DNA from: Bursaphelenchus xylophilus
Taxonomy: Eukaryota; Nematoda; Chromadorea; Rhabditida; Aphelenchoididae
Assembly: GCA_904066235.2 (NCBI GenBank)
Contig: CAJFCV020000005.1
Location: 10,535,501 to 10,599,500 of the forward strand
Direction of reading: 5' to 3'
Length of the DNA: 64,000 nt
Under the pieces are notes generated by a model. It made no database searches, was not told the DNA's origin, and was given only the letters and a program-made list of their open reading frames with translations. This document shows, in pieces, positions 1-11,872 of this stretch (the stretch's first letter is position 1; the number at the start of each line of letters is the position of its first letter). A program made the position numbers and the translations under genes.

Positions 1-294
1 GAATTCGCTGCACCGATCACGTCGCTGAAGTGAAAAGCAATTTGACAGTGACGGACCTGATCCAGCGGCAAAAAACGTATCATTTTGCGTCCGGGAAGTA
101 CCAAAAATGTATCCAAATACCTCCCTCTCGCGAAAAAACTCCGATTTCAAAAGCGCGCCCGCTCTTTTTGTGAAGAAAAGGGCGCACCCTTCAAAACTTT
201 TTCACTTGGAGACGGAAGCATTTTGCCACATTTTTGATGCTTCCCGGATGCAAAATGGAACGTTTTTGGCCACTGAATCAGGTCCCTAACTGTA
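1..294. mobile_element. Type A MITE remnant carrying a type B MITE
   Basis: The first 44 bases match the inside of the GAGCAC subtype of type A (defined at 3285) and run off the window edge. A type B palindrome (about 46-292; ends CAGTG...CACTG, inner GGACCTGATCCAG) is inserted in it. Confidence 0.6.
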
Positions 295-393
295 GGTACT
301 GCACGGTGCAAAATCTACTTTTTTCGCCGAAATCATTCTAACGACCTCCCGGAAGAACTCGTATTGAGAATTCACACCGTATTGCAGTGTCAA

Positions 394-876
394 AATGATG
401 CATTCTGGAGAAAAAATATTTTTTCCGTGAGAACATAGCATTTTTCTATATCTTTTCAGTGAAAAAATAATTTTCTATTCTAAAAAATATAGACTTAAAT
501 CGATATTATATGTACAGTGACGGATCTGATCCAGTGGCAAAAAACGTAGAATTTTGCGTCCGGGATGTATCAAAAAATGTGGCAAAATGCCTCCCTCTCC
601 AAGTAAGAAACTCGGTTTCGAAGGGCCTTCACAAAAGAGCGCCTTTGAAATCGGAGTTTTTTTCATTTGGAGAGGGAGGCATTTTGCCACATTTTTTGAT
701 ACTTCCCGGATGCAAAATGGTACGCTTTTTGCCACTGGATCAGGTCCGTCACTGTACATATAATATCGATTTAACTCTATATTTTTTAGAATAGAAAATA
801 TTTGTTCACAGAAAACATATAGAAAAATTCTATTTTCTCTCGGAAAAAATATTTTTTCCTCAGAATGCATCATCTT
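394..876. mobile_element. AT-rich foldback with a type B MITE at its centre
   Basis: The outer arms (394-512 and 757-876) are inverted copies sharing ATGATGCATTCTG, AAAATATTTTTTCC and ATCGATATTATATG. Type B (515-754) sits at the central TA and duplicates it (513-514 and 755-756). Confidence 0.75.
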
Positions 877-1006
877 GTAAAAAAATAAAAAGTAAAAAAT
901 TTTCTTCACAAATCACCTAAAAAAGTACCAAAATAATAATAATAATTTACTAATCTCCAACTCTATATTTACAGATCATCCTACGCTCACAATTTTCATA
1001 TTACAC

Positions 1007-2585
1007 TCAAAAAACTGCTTCGAAGAGTGCACGTTTTCCCTTCGAGACATCACAAGGCACGGTGACCAAAAATCCTGATATGGAAGTGGAGCAAAACTCA
1101 TGATAGCGGGGCAAGAAGTGCGTTTTCTCGTCGTCCACGACGAACTTCACCTCTTCATCCGAATTTTTATACAACAGGTTGAGGACAATCGAAGCTCCGT
1201 CTACATCAATGTTCAGTTGAAGCGAGGCGTCGCGTTTGCCCACCACCTTGCTCACAGCAAACTGCCGTGATATATCATACAACAGATAGTCGTAGAACTC
1301 TTCTTCAAAAATTCCGACCTGAAGAGGCGAATCCAGGCGACATTTTCGATACCAGGCTGGAAATAAGCCAAGTGTAATATAAAAAATGGCTCTATTTTTG
1401 GCAAAATCAATTTTAAAATACGTGTCGAGGCCTATGTTGAGTATAAAACCATCAAAAACACATTTTCAGAGTGTTTTACAAAATCCAATAATTTTTGTGA
1501 CATTTCGTCCAAAAAATTGACATTTCGTCAAATCATCAGAAACACTCTCAAACAAAGTAAGAGGCCATAAACCGATAAAACAAATCGTTTTTAGCCCTAA
1601 AATTACACATAAACAATAAAAAAACGTACAATCTAGACTCTTCCCAATCAAGAAGATATTTGATCCATAAATATCCGCTCTCTGCCGTAACTTATCATAA
1701 CCAAACGCGGCATTATTAATCACATCATGTGCGGTTCCATTTGGCCTTTCCAGATCACCCAGACATTCAATTTTCCGGCCATTTTTCCAAAATCGTAGGA
1801 ACTGATCCAAACCAACTGGAACGGCAATTTCCAGCACTTTCAAGACTCCGTTTAGACTAACAGCAACTTCTGCGGACTTCTTGATGACGAATCTGAAAAT
1901 TTCCGACTGGATTTTGTCCAAAAACTGCCAAAACTCAACTTCCACATCATGCGCATCTAGTGTAATATAAAATTCGTCTAAAACAAGGAAAAAACAAAGT
2001 TGTAGATGGTGCTTACCGTGGTAAAACGTGCGGGACAGCTTTTTTGTCCTTTTCCGCAAAGGCTTTGGTTGGAATAAACGTGATACTGGTGGTGAGATCA
2101 TAAACTTCTTGCATTTCGTAGTCCAAGTTGATATATCCGCTGTAAACATCTTGTGCAGCTCCGGTGAAGGCGACTTGGACCGGGCCTGGGCACGGCTCGC
2201 TTTTCTCGACATGAGGTAGACATTGTGGATCAATCAGAAGGCTGAAAAAAGAGAATAGAGAAAAAATCGATGTCGGCAGCTCGCGCCCTGGGAGAATTTG
2301 GGAAATCGCTTCGAAATCGGGCTTGCAGCTGGAATTTCATGGGAAAAAACATTTTTTGGGTAAAAAGGGAAGCTAGACTTACATTTGACCCGTTTCGTCG
2401 CGTTTTGGCCAGAATGTGACGATAAAAACGGTCACAACGATCAAAAATAGCAAAAATCGGAGACGCTGAGCTCTCAAGTACAACGCCGAGGCATACTGAA
2501 GTGAAATCAATCAAAATGAGAGTAAAATAGAACCTACTCGATCCAAGTTGGGCAAAACCTGAGTCCGCACTCTGAGCCGAACCAT
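1007..2585 (-). CDS. Fukutin-like (LicD-superfamily) type II membrane protein
   Basis: Five exons are read on the minus strand: 2585-2538, 2495-2383, 2241-2017, 1977-1630 and 1356-1007. Exon 1 starts at ATG 2585. Exon 2 gives a membrane anchor (RFLLFLIVVTVFIVTFW) near residue 30, as in Golgi type II proteins. The C-terminal exons match fukutin in order: an F-W-K-N-G-R-K-I-E-C stretch, a long spacer, SWYRKC (fukutin has GWYRQC), VGIF, GKRDASLQL and VPCD. Fukutin is known to transfer ribitol phosphate onto dystroglycan glycans. Oddities: the acidic pair expected just after WYRKC is replaced by SPLQV, the later acidic position in the L-D-V-F-F-like block is also changed, and the protein stops soon after VPCD, short of the usual C-terminal W-rich block. 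Exons 3 and 4 do not join in frame with the GT/AG sites I can see (one base off), so either a site is misread or there is a frameshift. It may be a pseudoenzyme or a decaying gene. Confidence 0.6.
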
Positions 2586-2589
2586 AAAC

Positions 2590-3284
2590 TAATCAAGATT
2601 TTCGAGAATTCGCCGTTCCCAAGCCGGAGAAGTCTGAAAAATTAAAATTATTTTTTTTGCGTTGGAAAAATAAAGAAATGCAATTGGGCTGAAATTTGCA
2701 TAGCTTATGACAATCAAAACGACAAAAAAATAAAAAAATTTAATTTTCCGATCGAAAAAACTTGATTTTTGAAGAAATTCCCAAAAATCGCAAAAAATTC
2801 TGCAAAACGCGATTGATTTTTTTTACACGGAATGAAAGGATAGGTCCTAAATTTCATTTACGAAGAGTTTCAAAGAGCTTGGAACATTTCAAAAAGAGTT
2901 TTTTCCGAAAAACCTCAAAAAACCCCCTTTTTCGGAAAAAAATCAAATTTTGCTGCCAAAAATCGCCAAAATTGGTCAAAGATCCCGCGCAAATTTCGTC
3001 AAGACCCCAAAAATTATAATCTTTGTTATATTTTCCCTCTTTCTCGCCGAGATCCAATCAAAAATCCGCAAATTTGCCTCCAGAATTAGGTGAAAAGCCC
3101 TCGGGGGTTTCCGTGTGAAAATCGAAAAACAAAAGAAGAGGGGAAGAGTGAAAAAGTCAGCGATTTAGTGCGGGTTACAGAGCGGATGACACGGAATATC
3201 GAGGGTTTTAATGGCTGCGGAACGGATCGAATTGCCTTTTGGGAGCTTGTTTTTGGAACTTTTTGATCCGGAAATTGAATACAT
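2590..3284. other. Gene-free A/T-rich spacer
   Basis: No credible exon. Open frames here are short and made of poly-A/T codons. It lies upstream of the fukutin-like gene and may hold its promoter. Confidence 0.4.
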
Positions 3285-3808
3285 CAGGCTGTCGGGAAAA
3301 TAATGTGGATTTGTCGGAGAGCAAAAGATCTCGCATCACATCTCCAGCCTTGGCGAGCCGTCCTAAAGCGATGATACGAGATTTCGAGGCGCGACGAATC
3401 CACATTATTTTCCCGACAGGTTTTTATCAGTCTGTCGGGAAAATAATGTGGGGTCGTCGCAACTTGGAATCGCTCATCATTTGTTTGCGATAGCTAGCCG
3501 CGACTGAAGATTTGGCGCACGACAAGTCGAGATATTTTAGGTTTTTATCAGGCTGTCGGGAAAATAATGTGGACTCGTCGCAGCTTGATATCGCTCATCA
3601 TGCCTCTGTGATGGCTAGCCGCGGCTGAAGAATTGGTGGCCTACGAGGCGCGATAAATTTTTTTGCGACAAACCCACATTATTTTCCCGACAGGTTAATA
3701 TCAGTCTGTCGGGAAAAGGATGAGGATTTGATTTTACCGCGACAAAATTCATTTTCGGCGACGGTGCGACTTCCGATGCGACAGAGTGCTCATTATTTTC
3801 CCGACAGA
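3285..3808. mobile_element. Type A MITE cluster (four units)
   Basis: Type A ends are CAGTCTGTCGGGAAAATAAT and its inverse. Units lie at 3285-3420, 3428-3548 (right end lost), 3549-3694 and 3702-3808. The first three have the GTGG inner class (TTGTCGC, AATCGC, GCGATGG). The last has the GAGCAC class. Confidence 0.75.
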
Positions 3809-4030
3809 CATATATGTATTATCCAGAAATTTAGAGTTCGACAGAAAAAAAAGTCAAAGTCAAGGAGGTCTGGACTCCCGGGCAACACTCTTGAATGCTA
3901 TGTCAACGGAATTTCAATATTCGGCCCTTCAAATAAAAGGCCAAATATTTATGTATTTTTTGGAAAAGTCATTAATATAATATGTGTTGAAAATGTTTTG
4001 CCATATAAATTTTGAATATTCTCAAAAGAT

Positions 4031-4343
4031 ATCAGTCTGTCGGGAAAGTAATGAGCACAATGTCGTTGAGCCGATCGCGTCGCTGAAGTGAAAAGCAATT
4101 TGCGTTTGTCGCGGAAAAAATTTTTCATTTTAAAAATGAGGTGTTACTAGTCCGTTCGTAAAGTCGCTGGAATTTTTTCGGCGACATGCACTCCGCGAAA
4201 CCGAAAGTTCACTTTGCACTGTGCAATTTTTGGCTTTTTGCACAGTGCAATAGGCTTTTTTGGGCTGTCGCCCGCACCCTGAGTTTTCTTGCACAGTGCA
4301 CGTCGCCGAAATCATTCCAGCGACTTTACGAACGGACTAGTAT
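4031..4343. mobile_element. Half type A MITE followed by an ACTAGT-type element
   Basis: A left half of type A (4031-4138) runs into an element of about 195 bp. The inverted ends of that element read ACTAGTCCGTTCGTAAAGTCG. Its inside has several TGCACAGTGCA-like palindromes. Confidence 0.65.
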
Positions 4344-4448
4344 GGTAAATACAGAAGGATCTCGTGCAACAAAACGTATCTTTAACGAAGATTTCAGAGG
4401 TCCCGGGATTCAACTTCAAGCCAAAATTAATCCGTCAAAGCCTTCAAT

Positions 4449-4708
4449 CAGTCTGTCGGGAAAATAATGACCACTCTGTCGCATCAAAAACCGCATCGCC
4501 GCCGAGAAAATGAACTTGGTCGCGGCAAAATCAAATTGCTTTTCACTTTAGCGACATTGTGGTCATTATTTTCCCGACAAACTGATATAAACCTGTCGGG
4601 GAAATAATGTGGATTTTTCGCAGCAAATTGTACCGCTCCGGCCGTCGCAAAGCGATGAAGGGCGATTCCAAGGCGCGACAAGTCCACATTATTTTCCCGA
4701 CAGGCTGA
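4449..4708. mobile_element. Two adjacent type A MITEs
   Basis: 4449-4584 is a GAGCAC-class variant and 4591-4707 a GTGG-class unit. Both have complete inverted ends. Confidence 0.7.
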
Positions 4709-5205
4709 TTAAAAAAAAACAATTTTTTGATGACTTGGGATTCGTTTTACAGAGGGCATCTCTGAAATTCCAGAAAATAAAAAAAAAAAATAAAGGCTCA
4801 AATTGGTGATTAACAAGTGAGATCAGCGCTTCCTCACCTCTCTCCAGCGAAATCTCAAATTTCCTCTCACCTGTTTTCCCCCCTTCAAAAAAACACCCCA
4901 TTTTTATTCGGCCGAAACTCCGCAAAGCACGCTCCGAAGATTTGTCCCTCTCTTTATATTTTCGAAACCAAATGTTTTGTGGCCACAGAAACCCGGAGGC
5001 AATTGTTCGGAAGGGAATCTTCAGCGTTTATTTCGGTCCGCACTTTAAACGGCCCTCCGGCCACGAGCCGTGTCTTCCTTTTTTTTGTTGGTGATGTTGC
5101 ATAAAAGAGGAGGCAATCTAATGTGGCATAAATTATGCAGCAGGTCATGAGAGACAGTGGATGTGGAAAAAAAGTTGGGAAAATTTGGCAATAGAAAAGA
5201 TGTGA

Positions 5206-5735
5206 GAGTCGGTCGGGAAAATAATGGGGATTTGTCGCGCCTCGGAATCGCTCATCATGGCTTTGCGATGACTAGTCGGGAGACATTTTGCTACGACTTA
5301 TCCACATTATTTTTCCACCAGGTTCTTTTCACTCTGTCGGGAAAATAATGTGGATCTGTCGCAGCAAAATTGCTCGCTTGTCGCAGTCGCGAGCTAGCTG
5401 TCGCAAAGCGGTAATGGCCGCGACAATCCACATTATTTTCCCGACAAACTTATACAAACCTGTCGGGAAAATAATGTGGATCTGTCGCAGCAAAATTGCT
5501 CGCTCGTCGCAGTCGCGAGCCAAGCCTTCAGCTATCTGTCGCGATGATGGCCGCGACAATCCACATTATTTTCCCGACAAACTGATATAAACCCGTCGGG
5601 AAAATAATGTGGATTTTCGCAACAGAATGTCGCGCTTCGTCGCACTAAATTTCTAGCCGTGGCTAGCCGTTTCAAAGCGATTCCAAGCCGCGACAAGTCC
5701 ACATTATTTTTCCGACAAACAGTGAAAAATTTGCG
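5206..5735. mobile_element. Type A MITE cluster (four units)
   Basis: Four GTGG-class units lie nearly end to end (about 5210-5322, 5332-5450, 5457-5582 and 5590-5735), so they form an irregular tandem array with inverted-repeat units. Confidence 0.7.
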
Positions 5736-6617
5736 CAGTACATTTCTTCGCCTGTTTTTTTGTTTTGTCATTGCAACAGACTTCTAGCGTGTGGCAAATT
5801 CTGAAGACTTTTTTGCCGCAAGTTTTCTACAGCCGTGGCCAAAGCGATAAGGGGAGATTCAGAGGCGTGAGAAATGTTTTATTTTATCTCCCCGTTAGAC
5901 TGATTAATGAGCCAAAAAATCGTTACAGAAAGGCTTCGTTGTATGGAGATCTAGGTCTTAAATTGGCTTCAGAATAAATCTCTAAAAAGCTATTTCAAAA
6001 TCAAAAACTGACTTTACTGCCACCAAAGATGGTGCAGACTCCTATCTCAGGGCCGTCGAGAATGAAAATAACTCATGAATTTGCAGTTTTTTATAAGCAA
6101 AGCGATAACAATCGTTACAGAAAAGTGTGATTTTATCTGGAAAATCCGGAAAGTCGGCTTCACGGACCGGATAGTGACCGATTTCGCGGAATGGAAGAAG
6201 AATCCACAATGCGTTTACAATTGTCAAGAGGTCAAAAACAGATGTCGAACACATAACTTCAGTAGATTCTCCATGAAAAATGGTCTATTAACAGGGCAAG
6301 TACTCCAAGTTACGACGCCCAGATTTTGATGAAACTTGGCGCAAATTTAGAACGAATTTTTTCTAGGATATGTGCAAGACTTTTAGCTCTCGCTTTGCAG
6401 AAAACATCCGAGACTTTCCAAACTTTCAAAAATGGCCCGCTTTGCGAATTTTGGCAGGAAAACTTTTCTGTCTATTTCTAATTTCTCCACAAAAAATCAA
6501 AGACACGGCCAAGAAGAGTTTTCCTGTTTGGCCGCCCTCCGCATTTTGCGCATTCTCTCGGCGGGTTGAAAGAAAAACTGGTCCCATCTTACTCCGCAGA
6601 TGGGACCCTTTCCTTGT
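5736..6617. other. Gene-free stretch with a type C fragment
   Basis: Mostly unique sequence without a supportable exon. From about 6292 a piece of the type C element is visible (CAAGTACTCCAAG, CAGATTTTGATGAAACTTGG). Confidence 0.4.
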
Positions 6618-6985
6618 ACTAGTCGCGCCATAAAGTCCGTAGAATTTTTTTCGCCGACGTCGCGGGTGCAATCGCCGAAAAGTGCATGTCGCAAGTGCAA
6701 AAACGGGGAATCGCCGCGGTGCGTGCGAAAAAAAAAAAGTCTTGACATGTTTTCGCACCGTGCGGGCGCATGAATTCGGTGTCGCGACGAGGTGTCGCGC
6801 GATAAAAATTTGGCGGGGTGCGAATGAAGAACGCACTGTGCGTTGTTTACCCTTTTTCAAAACAATCTTTTTGCACTGTGCGGTATCGCATTGCACCGTG
6901 AATTTTTCTTGTCGCCGCGCGACAAATTTCATGCACGACGGCGCACTGTGCAGACATGTCAAGACTTTTTGGCCCGCCTAGTATG
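6618..6985. mobile_element. ACTAGT-type element
   Basis: Starts ACTAGTCGCGCCATAAAGTC and ends with a diverged inverse near GCCCGCCTAGTAT. The inside has repeated GCAC(A/T/C)GTGC palindromes and many TCGCGCGACA words. Confidence 0.6.
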
Positions 6986-6994
6986 TCGCGCCTA

Positions 6995-7411
6995 TACTGG
7001 TTGACAAATTTTTCTTTCCACCTCGTATCTCGGGAACCGCTGGGCCTAGAGCCTCCAAATTCGGCGTAGAAACATCCTGAGACAATCTAACACCGTACCC
7101 AAAAAATAATATAATTTGATGCACTTTACATGCACTTTTTATGCAAAAGGCAAAAAACGGGATGACAAAATTTTCTTTCCACTTTGGAAAAACGTTTGTA
7201 AATCATAAGCCAGAGGGTGTTAGGGCATAATTGTGGTATTGTTGTGATTGCGAAGAACTCCTCTCTCGATTGGTGCCACAAGTGCATCAAATTACATGAT
7301 TTTTTGGGTGCGGTGTTAGATTGTCCCAGGATGTTTCTACGCCGAATTTGGAGGTTCTAGGCCCAGCGGTTCTCGAGATACGAGGTGGAAAGAAAAATTT
7401 GTCAACCAGTA
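6995..7411. mobile_element. Foldback element with TA duplication
   Basis: Arms of about 130 bp are near-perfect inverse copies starting TACTGGTTGACAAATTTTTC. TA flanks both ends (6993-6994 and 7412-7413), consistent with a Tc1/mariner-mobilised MITE. Confidence 0.75.
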
Positions 7412-7413
7412 TA

Positions 7414-8030
7414 GTAATTAGACGCCAGTTTCTTAAGTAGAAAGTGTGAATCTTATCATACTAAACAAGTCCGAAAGTCGCCGGGCTGAAATCGTTGACA
7501 AAATGTTCCACTTTTTTGCGAATTTCGACAGAAAAAGTTTACCTGTTTCTACCGTAGAACGTAACGTAAAAAAATTCTTTCTTAAAGGACCACAAAAGGT
7601 ATTTTTTGAGCCGAAATTTGATCGGCTAAAGCGAACGAAACCTGCGAAGATACAGCCGCGGCCGAAAATTGTTTTCCATGTGTTTTTCGTAGGATTCATT
7701 CACATCGAAGTGCCTCGATCTGTCATCAAAGGGCAACTTTCTCGTCGTCTCTCGCTCTCTCCGGAAGAACGGAGATTTTCGGGCAAAGAGGGAAGTACAT
7801 AAATTCCCTTCTTTCTCTTGATCATTGATTATGAATCAGTTCGACTTCGTGGCCAACGCACAGTGCATTTTTCCCCTTGTGCACCGTGCAAATCACAGAA
7901 AAAACCGTTTGCACTGTGCAAGAGGACCTTGTCGCAAGTATTCAAACGAAACCAGCAAAATTCACGGTGTACTGTGACTGTATGTATCCGCACAGTGCAA
8001 AAAAGATGTCAAGACATTTTGGCACCTATT
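7414..8030. other. Gene-free stretch with GCAC palindromes
   Basis: No exon supported. From about 7855 to 8005 several GCACNGTGC palindromes mark a degraded repeat. Confidence 0.4.
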
Positions 8031-8442
8031 ATCGGTCTGTCGGGAAAATAATGTGGATCTGTCGCAGCAAAATTTCCTGCCTTGTCGCAGTCGCCCACCA
8101 AATCCCCGTGTCGCCCAGAAAAGCAATGTTGGGCTATGTCAAGGGACTGATATAGCCCTGTCGGGAAAATAATGTGGATATGTGGATTTGTCGCAACAAA
8201 GTTTCTCGCCTCGTCGCTGTAGCGCTCCAAATCTCCAGTCGTCGTAAAGCCAATGATGGGCGATTCCAAGACACGCCAAATCCACATTATTTTCCCGACA
8301 GAGTGATTCACCCAGCTCATGACTTTGTCGCCGCCGGGAAAGAAATCCCCGCCCATCTTCAAGGAAAAGCGATGAAATTCACATTATTTTCCCGACAGAT
8401 TGATAAATATCCACATTATTTTCCCGACAGACTGATAAATAT
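8031..8442. mobile_element. Type A MITE cluster
   Basis: A right-truncated unit (8034-8154), a full unit (8157-8305) and two lone right ends (about 8382-8400 and 8410-8434). GTGG class. Confidence 0.65.
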
Positions 8443-8777
8443 TATATAGTAAGGCCCAGCCACGCTTTTTTTGTTTTTATTTATGCAATTTCTCAAAGAA
8501 GCTGAGATTTCTTCACAAAAATTTCAATTTCTCAAAGTGCAGACAACACTGACTTGTTCCTTCTCCATTGTCTGGTCCCTCAGGTAACTCGGTGTTAAAG
8601 AATGAAGGCTGTGAATGGATAATGAAAGCCTTTGTTAAACCACTCATTTCATCCGTGAAAAGGAGAAAAGAAAAGCGTGACAAAGAGGGTGGTTTACAGT
8701 TTTTTGGCCGTTGTTCTTTTCTTTGAAACTGGGTCGTATCTTCTTCGTATTTCACCAAGATTGAAGGTTTTTTTTCA

Positions 8778-8960
8778 AGGGAAGAAGTCCAAGTGCGACG
8801 TCCAGATTTTCATATTTTTCGCCGACTTTCGATCTAAAAATCTCAGTCATTTTCTGCAAGCGCGAGCTAGGATTCTCGCATATATTTTAGAAAGAATCGT
8901 TATAAATTTGTGCCAAGTTTCATTAAAATTTGAGGGTCGCAGTTAGGAGCACTTCCCTTT
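8778..8960. mobile_element. Short type C element
   Basis: Ends AAGGGAAGAAGTCC and GGAGCACTTCCCTT are inverse copies. The inside shares CTAGGATTCTCGCATATATT with the full type C elements. Confidence 0.55.
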
Positions 8961-9354
8961 TATTCAGTTCAAAGCATTTTTATTCTCAAGAATGACGCGC
9001 GAGAATGAATTGTACAATATACAACCGTTTCACACGTATACACACGTGCACTCAGTTTCAAAGACAAAGAAAACTTTTTTCGAAACTGACCAGAGGGCAT
9101 TTGCCGGTTGAATTGGTTTCGTCGCCTTCGGAAATAAAATATTATTGGCCAAACTTCCGCCGACGGATTTATAAGGCCGTTTCCGTGGGTTTATTGCGGG
9201 TTCTCTGTGATGATATGTTCAGGTTTCACTTTTATTACGGTTGACGTCGCTTGACATGAAGGGGAATTTCCAGAGATTTACAGAGTTATTTTTGGGAGGT
9301 GACTAGACATTTTAGGCTTTTTTTGAAGATTTTGGCGAAAATTGCGAGGTTTTA

Positions 9355-9690
9355 AATCTGTCTGTCGGAAAAATAATGGGGATTTGCCGCGGCAAACTGT
9401 CTCATCTTGTCGCAGTCGCACACCAAATCGTATCCGTCGCAAAACGATGGTGGTCGATTCCAAGATGCGACAGATCCACATTATTTTCCCGACAGGCTGA
9501 TAGGTGAATCAAAAAGGCCTCTTGGAAAAATATAACAGTTTTTCGGGAAAATAACGGCGGATCGTCGCAGCAAAATGTCTCGCCTCGCCGCTATCGCGCA
9601 CCAAATCCCAAGCCGCGGCTTGCAGTCGCAAAGCGATGATGGGCGATTCCGAGGCGCGAAGAACCGCCGTTATTTTCCCGACAGACTGAT
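9355..9690. mobile_element. Two type A MITEs
   Basis: 9358-9502 (GTGG class) and 9536-9690 (variant with AACGGCGG instead of AATGTGG next to the end repeat). Confidence 0.7.
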
Positions 9691-9975
9691 ATGTGCACCG
9701 TGTGAGAAATTGTTGTGACATGTTGCATGTCCGCGCACAACAACAGCGTAAAATGCACCGACCATGCACGGAAAAACGCACGGACGGTAAAATCGATAAA
9801 AATAAAGGTTATTTGTTTAGGGCAAAAATCCAAATGCACTGTGCGTTTGCGACAAATTCAGGGAAAAGTTCAAAATGCACGGTGCTTTAAAAAATCGCAA
9901 AATGCACAGTCGCTAGCCAAAAAACCAAAAAGCAAAGAGCGGAAAAATGTCTATGCACTTTATAAAAATTTTAGT
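9691..9975. mobile_element. GCAC-type element
   Basis: Dense GCAC(A/C/T)GTGC palindromes, ending in the shared ATGTCTATGCACTTTATAAA. The left end is worn. Confidence 0.5.
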
Positions 9976-10886
9976 AAATATCACGCCCTACTGTTATTGT
10001 GGGCAATACGCCAGAATATTTTTATTTTCCCCTCACGAATCTCGGCGGGTTGTCCGACCCCGGAAGAGGGAGATAAGCCGCCCAAACTGTTGGGATTTTC
10101 CGCCCCTTCCGGGCCGCTGGTGACAATCAGCCGCTCGTTTATTGACCTCCAATAAAAAAACGTTTAACGTCTTCGGCTTCGGCTTCGCCGCCCTGTTTGG
10201 ACATTTTTATTATTTTGAACCATCTCCTCGACATCTTCTTCTTTTTCTTCGCGTTCCGGCTGCAGTTATGCGGGATTTTTGTGGGGAGTGGAGATGTCAA
10301 AGAACAGAGAAGTGAGGTTGGGAAAACAATAAAAATATATTTACTTGTTGTCGCATCCGCCGAATACAATTTTTCAACCGAAAGGCGGCGAAAAATAAGA
10401 AATTTTTTTACGAATTTTGGCATACCTATTTCTACTGTTGAGGGTAATTTTGTATACGAGGAATTAACTTTTTTCTGCGCGACGTTGGTTGTGGGCTGGC
10501 TCAAAATTTGTTTTTTCTCTAACAGCTCTCCGGATTTTTCGTAGTCTCTCGGCGACAAAGCTTGCTGAATGGTTTTTTTTCTATGGAAAGCGCAATCTAT
10601 ATAAAAACAATTTTAATAAGCAAATTCTAACGTCACATAAAATTGTAATTTTCCAAGACAAAGGCAAGATTTTTAGCTCGCGAAATTTTTTCTGTGTTTT
10701 CACAACAAGGTTTTTTTTGAACAAATCTCTTCAAACTACGGCTAAAAAGGGAGTTTGGGTTTTTTCTCTGACCTCCTCTCTTCATATTTCGTTATCCCTC
10801 CTTGATCGTTGAATATCTATTCTTGCAAAGCTAGGATAAAATTGTCTGGGTAAAATTCCCGGCAATTGATTTGTCGCCTTGCTGTT
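9976..10886. other. Gene-free stretch
   Basis: GC-richer patches (around 10050-10260) stand out, but no exon with credible splice sites or family similarity was found. Confidence 0.35.
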
Positions 10887-11212
10887 AGTATCAGTCCGTC
10901 GGGAAAATAACGGCGGATCGTCGCAGAAAAATGTCTCGCCTCGCCTCTATCGCGCACCAAATCTTCAGCTTCGGCAGCCGTCGCAAAGCGATGACGGGCG
11001 ATTCCGAGGCGCGATGATCCGCCGTTATTTTTCCGACAGACTGATATAATATCAGTCTGTCGGAAAAATAACGACAGATCGTCGCATCAAAATGTCTCGC
11101 CTCGCCGCTATCGCGCACCAAGTCCCAAGTCGCGGCTTGCAGTCGCAAAGCGATGATGGGCGATTCCGAGGTGCGACGATCCGCCGTTATTTTCCCGACA
11201 GACTGATATTTC
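10887..11212. mobile_element. Two type A MITEs, AACGGCGG variant
   Basis: 10889-11044 and 11053-11208, in head-to-tail order and very alike, so they were probably duplicated recently. Confidence 0.7.
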
Positions 11213-11872
11213 CATAAAGTGCATGGACATTTTTTCTCCTTCGCACTGTGCATTTTGACATTCCGAACCTTTTCCTACGCTTGTCGCCAACGACAAGCGA
11301 TTTTCTCTTTCTGCACAGTGCAAACCTCAAAAAAAAAGCCATTTGCACTGTGCAAATTTCTGCCGCCATCGCAAGTGCAAATTTTCTTTTGTCGAAACGA
11401 TGTTTCGCTGCACGGTGCGAAAACCACCTTTTTCCCACTCTTGTCGCTAACGCACAGTGCATTTTTTTCGCACGGTGCAAAAACCTCAAAAAGGCCGTTT
11501 GCACTGCGCAAATTTCGATGCACGGTGCGAAAACCAACTTTTTCCCACTCTTGTCGCTAACGCACAGTGCATTTTCTCTTTTTTTCGCACAGTGCAAACC
11601 TCAAAAAGGCCGTTTGCACTGTGCAAGTTTCGATGCACGGTGCGAAAACCACCTTTTTCCCATGCTTGTCGCTAACGCACAGTGCATTTTCCCCTTTTTT
11701 TGCACACTGCAAACCTCAAAAAGGTCGTTTGCACTGTGCAAATTTCGATGCACGGTGCGAAAGATAAAGAAAAACGGTGAAACGCACGGTACAAAATGGG
11801 GGTTTCTTGTGCTTGGTGCCGAGATTTGACAAATGTCCATGCACTTTATGAAAGTGCAAGTAGCAGAGGCGT
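11208..11872. mobile_element. GCAC-type element with an inner tandem array
   Basis: The outer inverted ends read TTCCATAAAGTGCATGGACA and its inverse. Inside, a unit of 110-115 bp starting CACGGTGCGAAAACC begins at 11411, 11521, 11636 and 11751. Each unit carries three to four GCACNGTGC palindromes. Confidence 0.75.

Noticed and set aside
510..794. Open frames of 60-140 codons in type B MITEs (also near 21194, 27373, 29086, 36189)
   Set aside because: They are the palindrome read through; the same peptide words (for example CHIFDASRMQNGTF) recur in every copy on both strands.
11330..11765. CRISPR-like array
   Set aside because: The spacing is a tandem unit within a transposon-like palindrome, the spacers are not unique, and the DNA is nematode.
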